In this document: positions 49,801 to 60,739 of the stretch, piece after piece
Numbering within the stretch: position 1 is the first letter of the stretch
Layout: the number at the start of each line of letters is the position of its first letter
Assembly: GCA_039881145.1 (NCBI GenBank)
Contig: JAYKKI010000009.1
Coordinates: 10,232,001-10,296,000, forward strand
Length of the DNA stretch: 64,000 nucleotides
DNA from: Druceiella hillmani
Taxonomy: Eukaryota > Arthropoda > Insecta > Lepidoptera > Hepialidae
Direction: 5' to 3'
Position numbers and translations under genes: made by a program
Notes under the pieces: model-generated
What the model was told of the DNA's origin: nothing
What the model saw: only the letters and a program-made list of their open reading frames with translations
The model's database searches: none

Positions 49801-50475
49801 TCAAGATATGTGGCAAAAATGGCCATATTTTTAGGGTTATTTTTTATTGCTTTGACTTAGAACTTGATGCTTATAACTATATAAGCATCAAGTTCTAAGT
49901 CAACGTCTTTGGAACTATCCAAGGGACCATGGATCTAAGTGTTTGATATTGACTTGATAGCTTGACGTGTTTCTCCGAAAAAGGGTCTTGATCGACCGAT
50001 AGACGGACAACGAAGTAGTAGGATCACTAATGGTCCCTTTTTCCCGTTCAGGTACGGAACCTAAAAAATACCATCTTTTTACAAGCTTATGTTAGCTTCA
50101 CTTGTATATACATATGTAAAAAATAACCCTAAAAATATGGCCATTTTTGTATGGTCCCTTAGAACTATCCAAGGGACCATGGATCTAAGTGTTTGATATT
50201 GACTTGATAGCTTGACGTGTTTCTCCGAAAAAGGGTCTTGATCGACCGACGGACGGGTACCGAAGTAATAGGATCACTAATGGTCCCTTTTTCCCGTTCA
50301 GGTACGGAACCTTAAAAATACCACCTTTTTACAAGCTTATGTTAGCTTCACTTGTATGTACATATGTTTGTATGTATGTATAATTATAACGAAATCTTTC
50401 AATTAAATTTTTACCCACTTCCAAGCGTCCGAATTATTGGAAATTACGCACACGTATCGAGAACCGATCACAATA
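49801..50475 (+). repeat. Nested lepidopteran-type repeat block with tandem duplication
   Basis: A unit of about 205 bp starting 'ggaactatccaagggaccat' occurs at about 49,911-50,115 and again, nearly identical, at 50,162-50,366 (period about 251 bp). Each ends 'cgttcaggtacggaacct' then 'acaagcttatgttagcttcacttgta'. These strings resemble abundant lepidopteran interspersed repeats as I remember them. The second copy continues into 'cgaaatctttcaattaaatt' and 'acccacttccaagcg', probably the older element's body. Flanking the first copy, 33-bp perfect inverted arms lie at 49,814-49,846 and 50,117-50,149. Confidence 0.8.
49853..49902. repeat. Perfect 23-bp inverted repeat with a 4-bp loop
   Basis: Arms 49,853-49,875 and 49,880-49,902 are exact reverse complements around 'acta'. 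It is missing from the second tandem unit downstream, so it arose after, or independently of, the duplication. Confidence 0.9.
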
Positions 50476-51634
50476 TAATAAAAAAATTATAACAAGTTGT
50501 GAAATATCCTCTCGTTTTTGACCAAAATTTTTACATTTAAAAATTATTATTTTGTTTTTTAGTTCCTTTTGCTGCGAAAGAGTATATTTTTTAATTTTTA
50601 TAAACTAAAATTTAATTTTTAATTAACTTTCTATTTCTGTAACATCAAACCTATTTTTTCCCGGTTTTTTTTCCATGGTAAATACAATAAACAAACCGTA
50701 AATACTATCATTTTGCGTATCACTCTTGTCAAGTGGCCACGTTGTCAAAACGAGTACGATTACCATAATTTATGGTAAATACTAGAAGTACTGTAAATAA
50801 TTCATTGCAGTGATATAAATAACAATCCTGTAATAAATCATATCTCGCATTCATCTTAAAGGACTGCTCGGCCTTCATAATTACGTCTAATTTGGTTAAA
50901 ATTGTATACGTAATGAGGACGGAAAAATAAAGTAAGTTACGTATTCGACATATGTTACGGTTTCCAAGTTACCTTACGATTTTCAAGTATATTTTTCAGA
51001 AATATATTTATCCCAGAAGAACATAATTCTAAAGAGAGCCGAATTGCCCATTAAAAGTTAATCTAATTTTGAAATTATGCCAGGAAAATGTAAACGAATA
51101 AGAAAAGGCTTTACGTTAAATTTTTCTTAAATTTAATATGTATCAAAACATTGAACTTATACACATATCACTTTGCCATGTGATAAGATTTGTAAAACCA
51201 TTTGAATTTTCTCTTTATGTAAATATGGCGAGTAGTATCCGAAAAATATTTACTAATGACATTTCATTTCTTTTTGTCAAGTTTCTTTAAGGGCTTGTGT
51301 GCAATTTCTTAATAACTTATTGTATTGCCTTGATGTAATTGGTATCGAAATTAATTAAGTAACGACTCCATCAAGCGTCTCATGTCTAGTCAACACGGTA
51401 TAAGTTTTTAGCCACACGGGGAAACAACGAACCCGATGTCCATTACGGCATTGTTGAGAATAGGTTCCAATTGTAGTTATAATATATGCCACATATATAA
51501 TGTATTTAGTTTCGAGGATATAGGATTTATTGATAATAAAGTGATTCGTATATCGACTATGGTTATAATTAACAGTGCTTTTACGCCATTCCCTTAGAAA
51601 CATAAGTATAGTGTGAGACTACTAGTGTCACCGT
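50476..51634. other. AT-rich DNA, no gene supported
   Basis: The minus-strand ORF 51,355-51,603 has a GC-richer C-terminal part but no family motif. Nothing else is recognised. Confidence 0.4.
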
Positions 51635-51668
51635 CATATTGGTCGATCAGTACTGATCGACCAATATG
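51635..51668. repeat. 34-bp perfect palindrome without a loop
   Basis: Arms 51,635-51,651 and 51,652-51,668 are exact reverse complements with the axis at 'agtact'. The sequence includes two 'gatc' tetramers. No direct repeat flanks it clearly. Confidence 0.9.
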
Positions 51669-53588
51669 TATAAATACACATTCTCGTGTACTTCAAACAG
51701 TTCGACTCGTATATAACAAATATATAGTAAATTTCTAGAGTTCTTAGAATAAAAAGTAATTACGTATACATAATAAGAAGAAAATATAAATACATACACC
51801 TTCAAAATGTGTAAATATGACGCATCACCTGGCATTTAATTATTTTACAGACACACGGCTGTCATTGTCAGTTCTAAAAAGTTTTGTTTATTTTTCCATA
51901 AACCACTCAGTAGCAAGTGAGCTTTTTTATTCTCAGCAACTTCTTTTAAAACGAAACAATTGCGTTTTTAAAGAAAATATACGTTCACTGAGTAAAATTT
52001 TGAGTGAATTCTATCAAGCGCTGCCATTTTGGTCAGATGAGCCTCCATAGATAACACATTAACACAAAAGAGTCTTGCTAGAAATAAGGTTAAAAATCCA
52101 TTCTATAAACTTTGTTGTAAATTATGTACTATTTTCTACTATTTTAAATTTGTACTATTTTCATCGGTATACTTTTCCAATAATAAGTAACAACAATTTG
52201 GAGCAAGAGCATATAAGATTAATATAGACACGAGTTAATTAGAAATGTAAGAGCATAAGATGAATAATCATTTCGGAGACAGAAACAGAAAAAGAACCGA
52301 TAAGTTAATAATAAAATAATTCATCTTCTGATAAGAAGCTACCTTGGAGTAAAACTTTTCTTAGATTACCCGAAATTTGAATAAGAAAAGAATATTTCTG
52401 AAGAAAAATTGAAACTTCCGATTCTAATGAAAGGGTAATGATTAAAAATAATCGTTGGAAATATTTAATACCACACTTTACAATTTTTCTCTGAGACATG
52501 CCAGCAAACAAATAATTTTCCTTCTTGCCCATAAAATTGCTTCTAAATTTCTCACTGAACACAATGTTAGCTTCCGTCGTAGGTTTTTTGCTTTCGAAAA
52601 AACCAAAGCTTTCGTGCAATTAGTGAGGAAACTTTGACGTCTTTTTACGTCATTTCATACACAACTTATGAATGAGAACGAATAAAGTCGTCATCGGAAC
52701 TAAAAGGAAAATTGCTCTTTGATATTTAATTTATTAACGAATTTTATTTGGTTACTGAATATAAAATGTAGTTTGTTTTTGATAAATTTCCAAATAAAAG
52801 ATTCACTTTAGCATCAAAAGTTTTCCGCGCGAACTGACATCTGGTTTTTAATTTCTTTTAAATTGAAAAAAAAATCAAATTATGTAACAAACAAAACAGT
52901 CAACAGTGTGATATTTTAATGAAACATTGTAGCGTTATATGTTTATATGAATTTAAAATTTGAGAGATATTTTACGTGTAATTTTATTTTCATATTGTTT
53001 TAATGGTAACTTTTGTTTAGCAGTGTATTTTACAGAACTTTTTAAACACTTTTAAGTGGAATTATGAGATTCATGGAACGACAATTGTGTTTGATAAGAT
53101 TTATGTGTGAGTTAAAATTTAACAGAAAGTAAAAACAATTTTAAATATACGGCTCCAACCTGTCTTTTTCTGTATCGAATTTTAGGGAAAGTTTTAAAGA
53201 AATTTTTCTCTATGGAAAACAACAATAGAAGTATAATTTTAATTATTTTAAATTAATCGATACACTTAGTGTTTTTGATGGCAAGCTTAAAATTATCTGG
53301 ATCAAACACCCTCTTGGGCTCTTTTTATCGTCTATATCCATTTATCAATGGCAAAAATATATGCATTCGATCCTCCTTCCTGTTTATTTTCTCGTATTGG
53401 ATACTTTGATTTGAAGAAGGGAAACTTCTTTCTTTCGTTTCTGCTTAAATTTTGTAAGAAATCTAATAAATACATCGTCATAACGAACTTTTCTTTCGTA
53501 TACACACATTTTTTATGGGGCACTAATTATTTATAAGTCCATAAATGTATACACATACATATATGATGACATATTATAACTAATATTA
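51669..53588. other. AT-rich DNA, nothing recognised
   Basis: Several 60-100 residue ORFs on both strands (for example 52,305-52,619 on minus) have no domain and overlap each other, as expected for chance. No repeat pair is recognised. Confidence 0.4.
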
Positions 53589-53694
53589 TACAGGTTATCC
53601 AGTGGCAGATTTCAATGTTTGAAAAATTGTAAAAAAAACTACACCTCTAATACAAAGTAGGTTTATTTTAACTTTATAACAACAGATGCGAATT

Positions 53695-54738
53695 TCATTT
53701 TTTAAAAACCACGTTTTCCAAATGGCGGCCATCGAGTCTGACACACTTCGAGTCTAGCACGCATGTTTTCAAAAACGCGTTTGCAGAGCGACTGGGGTAT
53801 CCTACTGACTTAGGCTCGAATATTTTCTTTAAGTTGTGTCACAGTGCTCGGATTTGTTTTGTAAACTACGGATTTTAAGTATCCCCATAAGAAAAAGTCA
53901 CATGGGCTTAAATCGGGTGACCTAGGTGGCCACTGTACGGTACCGTTTCGGGATATGTTTTTTCTGGAAATAACTGCCGCACTGCATTCATGGACACATT
54001 AGGAGTGTGAGCTGTGGCCCCGTCCTACTGGAAACATATGTTTTGGTTGAAGAATGGACTATTCTGTAGTTCTACTCTGAAAAAGTCATTTAACCTCTGG
54101 GCATATCTCTCCGAATTGACAGTTACAGTTTGGCCACGTTGATTTTCAAAGAAATAAGGCCCTATGATTGCAGATGCACACATGGCACACCAGACTGTTA
54201 CTTTAGGCTTATATGAAGGCTCTTGATGCATTTGTCTTGAGTTGTGTACATCCCAATAACGAAAGTTCTGCTTATTCAAATATCCTCCAATGTGAAAGTG
54301 AGCTTCGTCACTAAAGAATATGTTGCCCATCCGGGTAGCAGTACGAAATCTCTACAACATCACCTCCGCGTAAATTTTTCTTACCTTAAAGTCATAATCG
54401 TGTAAATTTTGAACAATTTGAATTTTATATGGATGGAACTTTTTCGCATTATTACCTGTAAAGTTGATTTCGAAAATCCCAATATCGATGAACGTGTACG
54501 CAGTGATAAGCGGGGATTTTCAATGACAGAAAACATAACACGTCGAGCGTGTTATGTTTTCTGTCATTTTCATCCGTGGCTACCAATGGTGTAGATCCTG
54601 GCCTGGGCCTATTTAATGTTGATCCTGTAGCTCTGAACCTTGCTACCCATGACTGAGTGAGGTTGATCGATGGTCTATCACGTAATCGACGAATACTGTA
54701 AATATTATTAAATCGACGGCGTGCTACAGACAACGAAA
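53695..54738 (-). pseudogene. Tc1/mariner-superfamily transposase, broken
   Basis: The N-terminal part (54,452-54,733) holds helix-turn-helix sequence RRRFNNIYSIRRLRDRPS and the linker-like TGSTLNRPRPGSTP. After the internal palindrome the frame is garbage until YKIQIVQNLHDYD (near 54,410-54,450, another frame). The catalytic part then reads NIFFSDEAHFHIGGY (first D, near 54,310), WCAMCASAIIGPYFF, a stop at the codon before DGATAHT (second D, near 54,010), and after another frameshift RSPDLSPCDFFLWGYLK with the third D near 53,900. Second and third aspartates are about 40 residues apart, allowing for the frameshift. The residues resemble the large insect family with a DUF4817-like N-terminus and a DDE_3 core. 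Confidence 0.88.
54522..54568. repeat. 21-bp perfect snap-back palindrome inside the transposase
   Basis: Arms 54,522-54,542 and 54,548-54,568 are exact reverse complements around 'tcgag'. Read on the minus strand the 54,548-54,568 arm continues the transposase reading ATDENDRKHNT in frame. The other arm is its reverse complement and replaces the expected transposase sequence. The palindrome therefore formed by copying after the transposon inserted. Confidence 0.9.
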
Positions 54739-54899
54739 ATCCACTCGAAATGTACGCTTCGACGGCAAAAGTGCGGTGCTCTCCACTCCACTGTTCCGCA
54801 CCGCTTGCGCTTCGAACGACGCCCCCCGCGCCTCTCTTATGTGATGGGTTCAGAAACTATGTTTGTTCAAACTTTGAAATCTGCCACGGAAAACCTGTA

Positions 54900-55208
54900 T
54901 ATGCAAAATACTTTTTTAATTGTTTAATTATTGTATAACACAGCAACTGCTTAAACAATAGTTATATTTTTTTTTGTTTCATTGGATTAAACCGATAGAC
55001 ATTTAAATATATTATTCCTCTATTATCCTATTTCAGAATTAAATAATTGCAGACTCCCTTATAAAGAATTTTCTTCAAAATGTTAATACAAAATATGAAA
55101 AATATAGAGTTAAAATTGTCCCAAGCAAAATTTTTATTAAATTTATAATGCCCCCTTCAGCTAAACTAAAGTATAAACTAAAATAAAATAAATATTTTGC
55201 CCTAATAT
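54900..55208. other. AT-rich DNA, nothing recognised
   Basis: Plain sequence between the transposon and the inverted repeat around the microsatellite. Confidence 0.4.
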
Positions 55209-55260
55209 ATTCATCAAACGTGTTGCGTCTAATGTGTATATTATATATATATGTGTGTAC

Positions 55261-55327
<67 letters not shown>

Positions 55328-55358
55328 TCATATATTAGACGCAACACGTTTGATGAAT
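55209..55358. repeat. 25-bp inverted arms around a (TA)n microsatellite
   Basis: Arms 55,209-55,233 ('attcatcaaacgtgttgcgt' onward) and 55,334-55,358 are exact reverse complements. The roughly 100 bp between them is mostly TA repeat (about 55,240-55,324) with a 'gtgtgtac' interruption. The structure looks like a fold-back element with an expanded TA core, or a snap-back nucleated by the TA run. The outer flanks also share 'gaatgtatgaatgt' on the right only. Confidence 0.88.
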
Positions 55359-58080
55359 GTATGAATGTAAGAAAACTGTTTTTAATTAATTTTTTGTCGT
55401 TATTTGTTAACGGAACATTTTTTATCAATCCATTACGGAAAGCCTTAAAGCAATTAACGAACATATGACGTATATTTTTCCATATTTGTGGGATTTCTTA
55501 ATTTTTTGATACTGAGGGTAAATTTTATATTTAATCGACTGAACTTTATAAAGAGTCTTATAGGAGAAAATTCAACAATAATTATAAATTTTTATCTTAA
55601 GGAATATTTTTAAAATACTCCTCGATTTTCCAATAATTCAATTTTAATCGACTATGATTATTAATACGTTGATAGGAAATTGCTAATAAAGTCGTGCTTA
55701 ATAAAAATAGTATCAATAACTTACTTTAACCTATTTTTAGTATTTTCTCTCCATTAATTGATGCCTTCAGGAATATGTTTATATTTTACGGGATTTTTTA
55801 AATATATTAATCGTGTATATTTCGCGATTATAGTTTTTTCTTAATGTTGTCCTATATTTTTGAAATGGAACTAATTTTTTAGTTTGCGCATTCACATAAA
55901 ACTCGTATATCTTCAAATGTGACTACAAAAACAGAGAAATGTTTATTGCAATTATAACATATTTCTTAACAAACTCAAAGTGTTGAAACAAATTCAACTA
56001 AATATTTTCTTCGTTGTTATATTTTAAACCATAAAAATTAAAGATATCTAACATCTTTGTAAACTTAAGCCCGAGCAAAATTGAAAGAATTGAACAAAAT
56101 TTTAGAAAGTTTAAAGAAAGTGATGTCATTTAATTTGTAATAACCCACATCAAAATACGAAACTGACTTTAATTCACTGAAAGCGATGTATAATGACGTT
56201 TGATTTACTTAGCGTCGTTTTTTTATTAGTATCGGATCATTGATTAAAGTAATTCATGTCACCATACTGTACTATTTTAAAAAGTGTTGCCTAACATTAT
56301 TCTGCTATGTTTCATCGATCTACTAAAAATAAATATTTCAGAAAATCATTTCAGGAACCGTTATGATATAATCTAACAATATTAACGTTTTATAAGTACT
56401 TAACATTCTATGGAAATATATGTGTTGATTGTGATTAATATAATCAAGTCCGAAATTGCCATACTTCCCTAATCAAAAGGTATAACGTAAATTTGCCGAC
56501 GGGATCCTGTATTTAATATTAAGGAAACGAAACGAAATCAAGTTAAAGAGAAAAAGTTAATTACCTAGGTACAACCTTTTAAAATTTATGAAAGATGTAG
56601 ACTTTAATTTCTTATAAATCTGACTGCCTCTAAGAGTGACAGATGAAAAAATCATTAAACGCCCTAAACATAGTAATAAGTCGATCATTTTAGACTATAT
56701 TGTCTCTATCTATTTATTTATATTTCAGTCACTCTTTCGATTGATTGCAATTGTTGTCAAGTAAGTTTATTCTCTCGATCGAAATCGTTCCGTACATTAA
56801 CATAATTTGTAAAGAAAATTAGAGACAGAGAACATTTTTATATTTTAAAATAATATACACAAGCTTATAAAAAATCTCATAAATGGATAAATCCTATAAT
56901 CAGGGATGTCTGGTAAAGGATGGATTTATTCCCAGCGAATTAATGAGAGTATGTACGGAAATTTAAAGAATATTTAATATCAGTAAAAGTTTTTTTCGGT
57001 ACAGAAATCCATTTATGATATAATATGTTCTAAAGTTAATTTTTTAAGGTTTACTTGCTCCCATTCCCTATCAGCTAAACCTCTATTTTTTAATTTCTAA
57101 AAAGAGTTCACAATATTAGTAGATATGAAGAAATTATAATAAATAAATGTTGTAGTCAAGTCGGCTTTATTAGTTTCCTAGTGATCGTTAACCAACTAAT
57201 GGCATATTTGGATGTCTACAAATTTCATAGAAAATTTAATTCACAGCAACTAGAAGAAAATACTTATGCCAACTGTGAAAAGAACTTCGAATTTTAAAAT
57301 GTACATTTGTTAAATTTGTGATATATATAATGGACGATATAGAAATATATATTTACAGAGTGAGAAATAATATAATTGTTTGTAACAAGTTTATCAGAAA
57401 GTCTATGCACGTACTCCACCGTTATCAACCGTTATCAAACGTTATTTCCATAGAGTTTGCTTCAATATTTTAACGATAGGGTTACATAATTTTTCGAATT
57501 GAAATATATCACAAAATTGGTCCTTCCATATCTGTGATATATTTTTTTTTAATTTAATTCTCTAGTGTTTACAATACTTAAGTAGAACTAAGTTAATAAA
57601 GTGTTGTAGTTCTGCAAGAAAGATAGCGGAAATATTTAAGACGCTCGATTGCAAGAAAGCTTTATTAGTAATTAAATATTATTTAATATAATTCCATTTT
57701 TAGCTCGTCCTAAGTATAGCTTTGGGTTATTCCAAACTTTTCGATATTATGTTAGACTAGTCGCCAAAATAATAAAAAAATTGGTACGATTTTGCTTGGT
57801 GGTAGAAAAATAAAATTTCTTAATTCTAAAAGTGTGATGGCGCTCCGTTTCCTCTTCGCGGATGTTCCGCTACATTTGAAACATCCACTTCTGGTTCTGT
57901 TTGTGCATATTTTAAAACGGCATATTAATTTTTTTAAGATATGCAGGGACGCAAGTGGTGCCTTAATTTATATATTTTAATAGTAATTTTTTATGTGCTA
58001 ATTTGATACAAAACAATATTTTGGATGAGATTAACAAATAGGAGACTGAAACAGAATTAATTAGAATTACATCCATAAAA
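55359..58080. other. AT-rich DNA, no gene supported
   Basis: Overlapping short ORFs have no motif. The 62-residue ORF at 57,792-57,980 includes a GC-richer patch ('ctccgtttcctcttcgcgg') that is not recognised. No repeat pair is seen. Confidence 0.4.
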
Positions 58081-58530
58081 GAAAAAAAACATTTTGTGTG
58101 CTTCTCCTCAGCCTAAGGTAAAGAAAGAAAATCATACTTTCGAAAGCGCATATTAATCTCAGCCTTCAACAATTGAGATTCGATACTCACTGAGATTGTT
58201 CAGATACCGAAGTTCAGATACCGAAGAAAATATTGATAGCAATCTAGTAATAGACCCTACTGTTAACATAAAACAGGTTCTGTAGAAATTCAACAAGGAA
58301 AACAAAACTGGCATTAAAGAAAATACTTTGATGTGGTGGCAAATGAATGCTTTATTTTACTACCATAATTCGGAAAATTTTGATCAGCTCCACTTGGCAG
58401 TGTCGCAAGCAAAAAATTGTTTAGCGAAAAAGTTTTAATTGACGATGAAAATAAGATTAGATTTGATGTATATAGAGCTGCTAAATTTTCACTTGTGTAC
58501 AATTTGCCATTCATAAGTTTCCAATATTAA
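58081..58530 (+). pseudogene. hAT transposase C-terminal relic
   Basis: One frame reads LMWWQMNALFYYHN (58,328 onward), the WW...N segment that precedes the hAT dimerisation region. A second frame, from about 58,390, reads PLGSVASKKLFSEKVLIDD and then ENKIRFDVYRAAKFSLVYNL, ending FIS near 58,518 with a TAA at 58,528. This matches the conserved hAT C-terminal pattern S.ASE.LFS.A....D.......P......L...NLP. A frameshift near 58,375 separates the two. A 14-bp tandem duplication 'ttcagataccgaag' at 58,199-58,226 is another disruption. Upstream sequence from about 58,081 may be more of the transposase but is too degraded. No terminal repeats are seen. Confidence 0.72.
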
Positions 58531-59820
58531 TATTTTTTATATTACTTAATAAATAATTGCCAGCGTACACACTGATGTTATTTACAGTTAATGTAAAACT
58601 TTCTTTCATTTTGAAATAAACTATTAAAAAATAACTTCACTTTTAGTACGTACTTGCGTTACGTGTTTCTATTTTCTCTTCCACTTCTACTTCCGTTATA
58701 ACTTTCACTAAACATCTGTTTCCCTTTCTGCTTCCGGTATATGACTTCTCTTCCATCTCTACAATAAACGAGTCACAAAAAATATTTCCGTGTTAAATAT
58801 GGCAAGCTAAAACTTTTGTACAGTCGCTTAAATAAGTGTAGAGAGAGGTTAAAGGAACAAGTCGTTTGTTGGCACGTCAGTGTTAGATATTGCTTTTAAA
58901 TCTCATTTGGACGGAGATCTTATTTCCTCCTCTCTTCAGTTGTTATATAACAAAAATAAAATATAGAATATAATTTCAAATACATATATACTACAAAATA
59001 AAACCTACTACGTGGGATAAAAGATACGTTTAATTACAACTGTACGTCGAAAGCTGTTTACTTAATGTATATCGCACAACACGGCACGTATTATTTTACA
59101 ACGGGACCCTTCCAAGAAGTCGTGTCTGATATTGACACGTGGTTAAAACTTAGTCTTTTTCTTTACTTCACCTTAATTGAAGGTACACATTCGATAACGG
59201 ACTGTATTTAACTAATTGTGCATTATGTACAGAAATGAATTTAAGGCTAACTTATTATACGTACAACGCGTATGTTATAGAGAATCGCGTGTAAATAGCA
59301 GAACGGAATATTAACGGAATGGTGAATTATATTATCAAATTAAATTATGAAGCAAAAATATTTTAACAAATTCTTCTTTGTAAATAATAATTAATTTTCA
59401 AATTCAAATTAATATTTCAACAATTAAATTAAGTTTTGATGAAATAATGAATCTCAATTCTTTACTGTTATATGACAAAATAAATTCGCCATCTGTATGA
59501 AAAATTGGCACTCACTGAACTTAACGGAACAAAATGGTTCTCAAAGTCCTTTGCTGTTCCACCAGATGGTCCCCTGTAGGTGAAAATGCAAAATCTCGAC
59601 TCAAAGCTGGTCGTCGTTGATCCGCAGGATAATTCACGATGGGATTTAAATTAGAGAAAATCTTTTAAATGTGCCTTCCGAATAAAAAAACCAGGACCAG
59701 TTTCATTATTTATTTTTGTAATACACAATTCATTAATCTTCTTATACTCATATTTTAAAATAAGGACATAGAACTTTCTCCAATTAATGTCCCATAGCAC
59801 AGTCCGATTTAAAATTGAAG
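58531..59820. other. AT-rich DNA, partly possible LTR
   Basis: A pyrimidine-rich stretch at 58,668-58,760 and a mildly GC-richer part at 59,510-59,700 are present. The latter may already belong to the 3' LTR of the BEL/Pao element, but the LTR end cannot be fixed without the partner LTR. Confidence 0.35.
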
Positions 59821-60464
59821 TTTTACCAAGGCCTTGCGGCTAAGCTGTGTAGATTGTTCGCCCACCGTAAGAGTTCAAAAATACTGATATTTTACAGCTA
59901 TGGTATACAGTAATTACCCTAGCCTTTTAAAGTTTATAGTAATAGATCACAGGATTTTACTACTTTGATATACAATTAAAGATCCTCGCACTTTAGTAGT
60001 TTAAAAGTAACCTTGCGGCTAGGATATATAGTTATTATCCAGGCCCGCTGAGAACTCGGAAGCAACAGAAAAATGATTAACGATGTATACTTGTAGGTTT
60101 AATTTTTGCTAAAAGAAAGCGTAAAAACAAAGGACAATTTTATTATTTAAAAAAGGAATGCAACAGAAAATCCTTCGAGAATGTTCTACACCTTACAAAA
60201 ATGATTACATATTTCAATAAAATTCAATACAATGTTGTTGACACTTAAACGTTAGATAGCCTTACAGAAGAAGAAAAAAAACATTAAAACTATTAATTAT
60301 TTGACAAAAGGTTAAGTTGCAAATGTCATTCCTCACACAGGTGGCCATGAAATTAAGTTTAACAAATATTAATTGATAACTAATATAAATTATTCTCATG
60401 CAATAATTTTAATAAACAATTAAAATAAAATATTCTCATTTTGAATTATTACAATTTTCAACCA
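59821..60464 (-). repeat. Putative 3' LTR of the BEL/Pao element (inner boundary)
   Basis: Just past the polypurine tract the minus strand begins 'tggttgaaaattgt' at 60,464, a plausible LTR start with TG. Inside, two related blocks containing 'ccttgcggcta' lie at 59,831-59,877 and 60,010-60,059, about 179 bp apart, suggesting a duplicated regulatory block. The outer end and the matching CA are not determined because the 5' LTR should lie beyond the right edge of the window. Confidence 0.4.
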
Positions 60465-60478
60465 TTCTCCCCGCCTTT
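60465..60478 (-). promoter_or_regulatory. Polypurine tract of the LTR retrotransposon
   Basis: On the minus strand 'aaaggcggggagaa' immediately precedes the LTR start. Such a purine-rich, G-rich tract primes plus-strand synthesis in LTR elements, and its 'ggcggggag' style is typical of BEL/Pao. Confidence 0.7.
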
Positions 60479-60539
60479 GGAAATTCCTAGAATTTTCAAA
60501 CCCCCAAAAATAGGTAAATATACTCAAACATTATTGAGT

Positions 60540-60720
60540 TGGTAGTGGATATAATTACACCACTGGATGTTTAAAAGTCCCGAACTTTGTTTTCACTGTG
60601 ACGACACGAACTACTTTATCAGAACCTGGATGAATTGCCACGATTACACCTAATGGCCATCTTAACGGACCTCTTCTTGGTCTACTATTACCACAGTTCC
60701 AATTACCCGATACAAATGAG
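60540..60720 (-). pseudogene. BEL/Pao pol C-terminal domain (DUF5641-like)
   Basis: The minus strand reads NWNCGNSRPRRGPLRWPLG and then VIVAIHPGSDKVVRVVTVKT, followed by GTFKHPVV and a stop at 60,555-60,557. This is the very conserved tail of BEL/Pao polyproteins after the integrase (WPLG.V....PG.D...R.V.V.T..G...RP..KL.PLP). The stop stands where the family has K of KL, just before a still legible LYPLP, so the C-terminus has been cut by a point mutation. The domain is unusually well preserved compared with the rest. Confidence 0.9.
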
Positions 60721-60739
60721 TCTTTAAACTCTTTATATT

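Larger units (their letters stand above)
53591..54897 (-). mobile_element. Tc1/mariner-superfamily transposon with intact ends
   Basis: The left end 'caggttatccagtggcagat' and the reverse complement of the right end 'caggttttccgtggcagat' form terminal inverted repeats of about 32 bp, continuing into 'ttcaa.gtttga' with one gap and few mismatches. TA dinucleotides flank both ends (53,589-53,590 and 54,898-54,899), the duplication made by this superfamily. The 1.3-kb body is a transposase gene read on the minus strand, inactivated by stops, frameshifts and an internal snap-back. The ends look intact enough that a transposase supplied elsewhere might still recognise them (inference). Confidence 0.92.

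Noticed and set aside
54409..54938. Plus-strand ORFs within and after the Tc1/mariner element
   Set aside because: They are shadows of the minus-strand transposase and of the terminal repeat.
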